From Planotetraspora mira (lineage in GTDB: Bacteria; Actinomycetota; Actinomycetes; Streptosporangiales; Streptosporangiaceae), in contig NZ_BOOO01000036.1 of the NCBI RefSeq assembly GCF_016863275.1, positions 62,001 through 126,000 of the forward strand: a stretch of 64,000 nt of DNA, in the 5' to 3' direction. Made by a program: the position numbers and the translations under genes. Positions 59,670 to 64,000 of this stretch are shown here, piece after piece. The notes below the pieces were generated by a model. That model saw only the letters and a list, made by a program, of their open reading frames with translations, ran no database searches and had not been told where the DNA came from. Positions within the stretch are counted from its first letter, which is position 1. Each line of letters begins with the position of its first letter.

Positions 59670-60460
59670 CACCGCTCCTCTTGCGGAAGCTTGTGGTCGT
59701 CCCCTGGCAGGGACTCCAGCAGGGCGCGGGTGTACGCGTGGCGGGGCTCCGTGAGCACCTGCCCGCGCGGTCCCGTCTCCACGACGAGCCCGTCCTTCAT
59801 CACGCTGACCTCGTCGGCGACCGCCGACATCACCCCGAGGTCGTGGGTCACGAGGAGCACGGCCAGGCCGAGGTCGTCGCAGAGCCCGCGGAGCAGGCGG
59901 AGGATGCCCGCCTGGACGGTCACGTCCAGCGCGGTCGTCGGCTCGTCGGCGATGAGCACCTTGGGCTCGCAGGCCAGGGCGACGGCGATGGCGATCCGCT
60001 GGCGCATGCCGCCGGAGAACTGGTGGGGGTAGCGGTCGACGGCCGTCTCCGGAGAGGGGATGCGCACCTTCGCGAGCAGGCCGAGGGCCCGCTCCCGCGC
60101 CTCCTTCCTGCCGACGCCGAGGTGGTGGCGCATGTGCTCGGTGAGCTGGACGCCCACCGTCACCATGGGGTGCAGGCTGGTGGCCGGGTCCTGGAAGACC
60201 ATCGCGATCTCGGCCCCGCGCACCGCGTTGAGTTGCTTGGCGGGCATGGCCAGCAGGTCCCGGCCCGCCAGTTCGATCGTGCCTGCGGTACGGGAGCCGT
60301 GGGGGAGCAGGCCCAGCACGGCGAGCCCGGTGACGGTCTTGCCCGATCCGCTCTCGCCCGCCAGGCCGTGGACATGGCCCGCGCTGACCGTGAGGTCGAC
60401 GCCGCGCAGGATCTCGGCCTCGCCGATGGAGACCTTCAGCCCTGAGATGGTCAGCGTCAC
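59669..60460 (-). CDS. dipeptide/oligopeptide ABC importer ATPase, DppD type, short
   Basis: A 263-residue ATPase: Walker [10 protein letters not shown] near residue 36, signature [11 protein letters not shown], Walker [13 protein letters not shown]. It stops soon after [15 protein letters not shown] and lacks the usual 60-residue C-terminal extension with clustered cysteines, so it is shorter than normal DppD (about 330). The stop is followed directly by the next ATPase start, so this seems to be the natural end. ATG 60460 overlaps the permease stop. Confidence 0.88.
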   Translation of the reverse strand: MTLTISGLKVSIGEAEILRGVDLTVSAGHVHGLAGESGSGKTVTGLAVLGLLPHGSRTAGTIELAGRDLLAMPAKQLNAVRGAEIAMVFQDPATSLHPMVTVGVQLTEHMRHHLGVGRKEARERALGLLAKVRIPSPETAVDRYPHQFSGGMRQRIAIAVALACEPKVLIADEPTTALDVTVQAGILRLLRGLCDDLGLAVLLVTHDLGVMSAVADEVSVMKDGLVVETGPRGQVLTEPRHAYTRALLESLPGDDHKLPQEER

Positions 60461-61323
60461 AGCGCACGCTCCTTGATGGCCCGGGCGGTGCGGGGGTCGA
60501 GGGCGTCGCGCAGCGAGTCACCGAGGAAGTTGAACGCCAGGACCACGGTCAGGATGGCCAGACCGGGGAACGTGGCGACCCACCAGCTGTCGAAGACGTC
60601 CACTCCCGAGGCGACCATCGCGCCCCACTCGGGCGAGGGGGGCTTGGCACCCAGGCCCAGGAAGGACAGCCCGGAGAGCAGGAGCAGCGCCGTGCCGATG
60701 TCGAGGGTGGCGAGGACCAGGATCGGCCCCGTGACGTTGGGCAGCACGTCCACCCGGAGCGAGCGCCAGGCGGAGAACCCGAGGAGACGCCCGCTCAGCA
60801 CGAACTCGCGCTCCCGCACTCCCAGCACCAGGCCCCGCGTCACCCGGGCGTAGGACGGCCACGCGACGACCAGTACGGCGAGCACCGCGTTGGTGAGGCT
60901 CGCCCCGAGGGCGGCCGCCACGACCATGGCGAGGATGACCGTGGGGAACGCGAACACGAGGTCGGCGACCCGCATGATCGTTTCGCCCACCCATCGACCG
61001 AAATATCCGGCGGCGGCGCCCAGCAGGCCGCCGATCAGGACCGACAGCACCACGAGCAGCAGCGTGAGCGGGATCGACACCCGCGCCCCGTACATGATCC
61101 GGCTGAGGATGTCGCGGCCCAGTTGGTCGGTGCCGAACCAGTGCCCGGCACCGGGCGGCGCCAGGCGCGGCAGGTCCTGTGCGAGCGGATCGTGCGGAGC
61201 CAGCAGGGGTGCGGCGACGGCGATCACGATCCAGGCGAGGGCGATGACGCCTCCGGCGACGGCCAGCGGTTGCCGCCAGGCCTCGGGCAGCCGGGTCCGG
61301 CCCAGGATCCCGGATCCTTTCAC
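60457..61323 (-). CDS. dipeptide/oligopeptide ABC importer permease, DppC type
   Basis: A 288-residue permease. The family motif HWFGTDQLGRDILSRIMYGA lies near residue 66, and the EAA-type coupling region is REREFVLSGRLLGFSAWRSL. The end, GDSLRDALDPRTARA, is normal. It begins at GTG 61323, overlapping the DppB stop (GTGA); the long frame beyond is shadow. Confidence 0.88.
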   Translation of the reverse strand: MKGSGILGRTRLPEAWRQPLAVAGGVIALAWIVIAVAAPLLAPHDPLAQDLPRLAPPGAGHWFGTDQLGRDILSRIMYGARVSIPLTLLLVVLSVLIGGLLGAAAGYFGRWVGETIMRVADLVFAFPTVILAMVVAAALGASLTNAVLAVLVVAWPSYARVTRGLVLGVREREFVLSGRLLGFSAWRSLRVDVLPNVTGPILVLATLDIGTALLLLSGLSFLGLGAKPPSPEWGAMVASGVDVFDSWWVATFPGLAILTVVLAFNFLGDSLRDALDPRTARAIKERAL

Positions 61324-62450
61324 GAGACCCTCACTCTCGGGTCGATGACGCCGTAGAGCACGTCGACGACGAGGTTGATGACGAGGTAGACCAGGCCGAC
61401 CACGAGGCCGACGCCCATGACGGCCGGCAGGTCGAGAGTCGTCGCGCTCTTGTAGGCGTACTGGCCGACGCCCGGCCAGGCGAAGACCGCCTCGACCAGC
61501 ACCGTGCCCGACAGCAGGCTGCCGAACGCGAGACCGGCGACCGTGATGATCGGCACGAGGGCGGGACGCAGGATGTACCGGAACAGGACGACCCGCCCCG
61601 GGAGCCCCTTCGCGCGGGCCGCGCGGACGTAGTCCTGCCCGAGCACCTCCAGCACCGCGGAACGGGTGAAGCGGGTGAGCAGGCCGATCGTGTACAGGGC
61701 GAGCACCAGCGCGGGCGCCAGCAGGTGCCCGATGGCCGAGGAGAACACGTCCCACTGGCCCGCGAGCGCGGAGTCGACCGTGTAGAGCCCGGTGACCTGC
61801 GGCGGCGGGCTCAGGCCCGGGTCGATCCTGCCGCTGCCCGGTGTGATCTGCAGCCGGAAGAAGAAGACGTAGAACGCCACGAGGGCCAGCCAGAACGTCG
61901 GCACGGAGATGCCGATGAGGCTGGCGATCCTGAGCACGTGATCGGACAGGCGATCGCGCCGGAGGGCGGCGATCACGCCGAACGCCACGCCCAGCACCAG
62001 GGAGATGATGATCGCGGTTCCGGCCAGCTCCAGGGTCGCCGGCACGAACTCGGCCAGGTCGTCGCCGACCGGGCGGTGACTCTGCTGGCTCATCCCGAGG
62101 TCGCCGTGCAGCAGGCCCTCCAGATGCAGCAGGTACTGCTCCGGGAGCGGCCGGTCGAGGCCGTGGTCGGTCCGCCACTGGGCCACGATGGCGGGGTCTC
62201 CCAGCGCCTGCTGGCCGAGGTTGGCCGAGACGGGGTCGCCGGGGACCAGGTTGGTCAGCACGAACGTGACCAGCGTGATGGCGAGCGCGAGCAGCAGCGC
62301 GATGGCCACCCTGCGGGCCAGGAAGCGGACCAGGGGCCTCCGGGAGCCGCGCGGTCCCCGTCCGGTACGGCCGCGCCGCACGGGGGCCGTGGGCCCCTGC
62401 GCGGCCGTACCGGACTCGGGCTCGTTACTTGGCGCCGAGGCTGGCGACAT
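61320..62450 (-). CDS. dipeptide/oligopeptide ABC importer permease, DppB type
   Basis: A 376-residue permease. After a 40-residue polar N-terminal extension, the first helix is AIALLLALAITLVTFVLTNL followed by VPGDPV. The coupling loop reads DYVRAARAKGLPGRVVLFRY, and it ends VVDVLYGVIDPRVRVS. ATG 62450 lies 26 bases inside the binding-protein gene and has no good ribosome site; a later GTG (about residue 24) may be the true start. Confidence 0.88.
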   Translation of the reverse strand: MSPASAPSNEPESGTAAQGPTAPVRRGRTGRGPRGSRRPLVRFLARRVAIALLLALAITLVTFVLTNLVPGDPVSANLGQQALGDPAIVAQWRTDHGLDRPLPEQYLLHLEGLLHGDLGMSQQSHRPVGDDLAEFVPATLELAGTAIIISLVLGVAFGVIAALRRDRLSDHVLRIASLIGISVPTFWLALVAFYVFFFRLQITPGSGRIDPGLSPPPQVTGLYTVDSALAGQWDVFSSAIGHLLAPALVLALYTIGLLTRFTRSAVLEVLGQDYVRAARAKGLPGRVVLFRYILRPALVPIITVAGLAFGSLLSGTVLVEAVFAWPGVGQYAYKSATTLDLPAVMGVGLVVGLVYLVINLVVDVLYGVIDPRVRVS

Positions 62451-64000
62451 CGACGGTCCACACGGGGTTGTACGCCAGGCCGGTGACGGACGCGGCCGTC
62501 ACGATGTTCTGGCTGGGCTGGATGAGGGGGACGAAGGGGCCGGAGGCGTTGAGCTTCGTCTGGATGTCGGCGTAGGCCTGCTTCCTGGCGTCGTCGCCGA
62601 GGGTCGTGGCCGCCTTGTCGCCGGCCGCCTCGAGCTCCTTGTCGGCTCCCGCCTTCCAGCCGGATCGCAGGCCGACGAGCTTGCCGGGGAGGAAGGCCAG
62701 GTAGTCGCTGGGGTCCGGGTAGTCGGGCCCCCAGTACCAGAGGCCGAGCTCCTCCTTGCCGTTGCGGTAGTTGTCCAGGGCCGTGGTGACCGGCGCGGGG
62801 GCCAGCTCCACGTTGATGCCGACCTCCTTGAGGTTGGCCTGGATCCGCTCGGCCAGCGGCTGGAAGGACAGGCCGTTCACGGTCAGCTCGCTCGGGTACT
62901 CCAGCTTGACCGTCGGGTTGCTCTGGCCGCTCGACTGGAGCGCGGCCTTGGCGCCCTCGACGTCACGCTTGGCGACCTGGTCGGGCGGCAGCGCGCCGAG
63001 CAGCATCGACGGGATCACGCCGGGGGCCTGCACCGACCCTTCGCCCGCCAGTTCGAGCAGGCCCGCGTAGTCGACGCCCTTGCGGACGGCCTCGGCGAAC
63101 CCGGGGCTCGAGGTGACCTTGCTGACCGACGCGTCCTGGTTGGCCAGCAGGAAGATGACGTTGGCCGACGGCGTCTTGGTGACCTGGAGGCCGCCGGAGA
63201 TGGCGGACACCTGGTCGCCCGACAGGTTCAGCGCCACCTGGCTGTCGCCGCGCTGCACGTTGAGCTTCTGCGTGGCCGCCTCGACGTTGCGGATGACCAC
63301 CTTGTCGTAGACCGGCTTGTGCTCGCCCCAGTACTTCGTGTTCGCCTTGAGCACGACCTGGTTGCTGACGTTGAACGACTCGATCGTGTACGGCCCCGAG
63401 CCGGCGGAGGTCGAGTTCAGGTACTGCTCGGCCTTGTCGGTCGAGTCGGTGGTCGCCCCGTTGGCCTTGGCGACCTTGGAGTTGAGGATGCCGAGCGCCG
63501 GGTTGGGGAGCAGGAACGGCAGGGCGGGGTTGGGCGTCTTGGACGTCAGGGTGACCGTGGACTCGTCGGTCTTGGCGACGTCCACCCCGTCGAGGAGGAA
63601 GGACGGCGTGCCCTTCATGTCCCGCACCCGGGTCAGCGAGAACACCACGTCGTCGGCCGTGACGGGGGACCCGTCGGCGAAGGTCGCCCCCTTGCGCAGC
63701 TTCAGCGTGAGCGTGGTGCCGTCGGGCGACAGCTCGTACGACTCGGCGAGTGCCGGGACCGGCTTGGTGACGTCGGAACCGTCGAAGGTGAGCAGAGTGT
63801 CGTAGATCGCCTTGTCGACGATCAGGCCGGTGGGCTCGTAGGTGCGCCCGGGGTCGGCCGTCTTGAGGTCGAACGAGGTGTCGATCACGAGCGTCTTGCT
63901 CGCGGCGCCGCCTGAGGGCGTCGTGGACGAACCGCCGCCGGAGCAGGCGGCGAGGGAGAGGAAGCCGGTGAGCAGCACCGGCAGCAGGGCTGCCTGCGCC
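62425..64000 (-). CDS. ABC importer substrate-binding lipoprotein, SBP_bac_5 family, N-terminus cut by window end
   Basis: At least 517 residues of a dipeptide/oligopeptide-type binding protein. The signal peptide continues past the window edge and ends in lipobox LAAC, followed by a Gly/Ser/Thr linker. Family marks include LTLKLRKGATFADGSPVTAD near the start and VYDKVVIRNVEAATQKLNVQ in the centre. It is first in the operon SBP-B-C-D-F-M24. The ligand is probably a peptide. The start codon is not visible; only a few residues should be missing. Confidence 0.9.
   Translation of the reverse strand, partial: AQAALLPVLLTGFLSLAACSGGGSSTTPSGGAASKTLVIDTSFDLKTADPGRTYEPTGLIVDKAIYDTLLTFDGSDVTKPVPALAESYELSPDGTTLTLKLRKGATFADGSPVTADDVVFSLTRVRDMKGTPSFLLDGVDVAKTDESTVTLTSKTPNPALPFLLPNPALGILNSKVAKANGATTDSTDKAEQYLNSTSAGSGPYTIESFNVSNQVVLKANTKYWGEHKPVYDKVVIRNVEAATQKLNVQRGDSQVALNLSGDQVSAISGGLQVTKTPSANVIFLLANQDASVSKVTSSPGFAEAVRKGVDYAGLLELAGEGSVQAPGVIPSMLLGALPPDQVAKRDVEGAKAALQSSGQSNPTVKLEYPSELTVNGLSFQPLAERIQANLKEVGINVELAPAPVTTALDNYRNGKEELGLWYWGPDYPDPSDYLAFLPGKLVGLRSGWKAGADKELEAAGDKAATTLGDDARKQAYADIQTKLNASGPFVPLIQPSQNIVTAASVTGLAYNPVWTVDVASLGAK

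Overview
The window is GC-rich, uses GTG and TTG starts freely, has strong Shine-Dalgarno sites and many 4-base ATGA/GTGA gene overlaps, and carries actinobacterial families (DUF222/HNH proteins, a CtpI-type P-ATPase, a PptT/PptH pair, SPW and LVIVD repeat proteins). It is most likely chromosome of a filamentous actinomycete, probably Streptosporangiales; that placement is inference. No rRNA, tRNA, CRISPR array or insertion sequence was found.

Layout. 1-8.8 kb: end of a class II fumarase, a DEAD-box helicase, a striking 53-bp-period inverted repeat array, a DUF305 lipoprotein and a divergent secreted LVIVD protein, a YfhO-like membrane protein and two small overlapping genes. 8.9-12.5 kb: a three-gene molybdenum hydroxylase operon of the PaoABC type. 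12.6-26.4 kb: a peptidoglycan amino-sugar and muropeptide salvage locus (BadF-type kinase, NagZ, RpiR/MurR regulator, five-gene oligopeptide-type ABC importer, tandem GNAT, NamZ, MurQ, AmiE-like serine hydrolase). Together these would import and cut cell-wall fragments, phosphorylate MurNAc and convert MurNAc-6-P to GlcNAc-6-P without a PTS. 26.5-30.4 kb: a TetR/SDR divergent pair with twin operators, a flavin monooxygenase, and thiamine-binding and MmcQ/YjbR proteins.

30.4-33.7 kb is an AT-richer island of small unrecognised genes, short repeats, phage-like terminators and a decayed deaminase. 33.7-38.6 kb: endonuclease V, a DUF222-HNH protein, the pptH-pptT operon and a DUF2218 protein. 39-44.2 kb: a two-component system upstream of an RND pump. 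44.3-50.2 kb: a glutathionyl-hydroquinone-reductase-like GST, an amino-acid-oxidase-like flavoenzyme, DoxX, a ThDP-fold protein with altered cofactor motifs, SPW and CsbD proteins and a 41-residue hydrophobic peptide. 50.3-56.9 kb: a double-length CtpI-like P-ATPase and a membrane-anchored protein with a long histone-H1-like Arg/Thr/Ala repeat tail. 57.1-64 kb: a DJ-1/PfpI protein and a second dipeptide-type ABC operon ending in an M24 peptidase homologue that has lost most metal ligands; its binding-protein gene runs off the window.

The observations I rate most worth following are the 53-bp array (2768-3279), the non-PTS muropeptide salvage locus, the H1-like tailed membrane protein, and the repeat-rich island at 30.4-33.7 kb.
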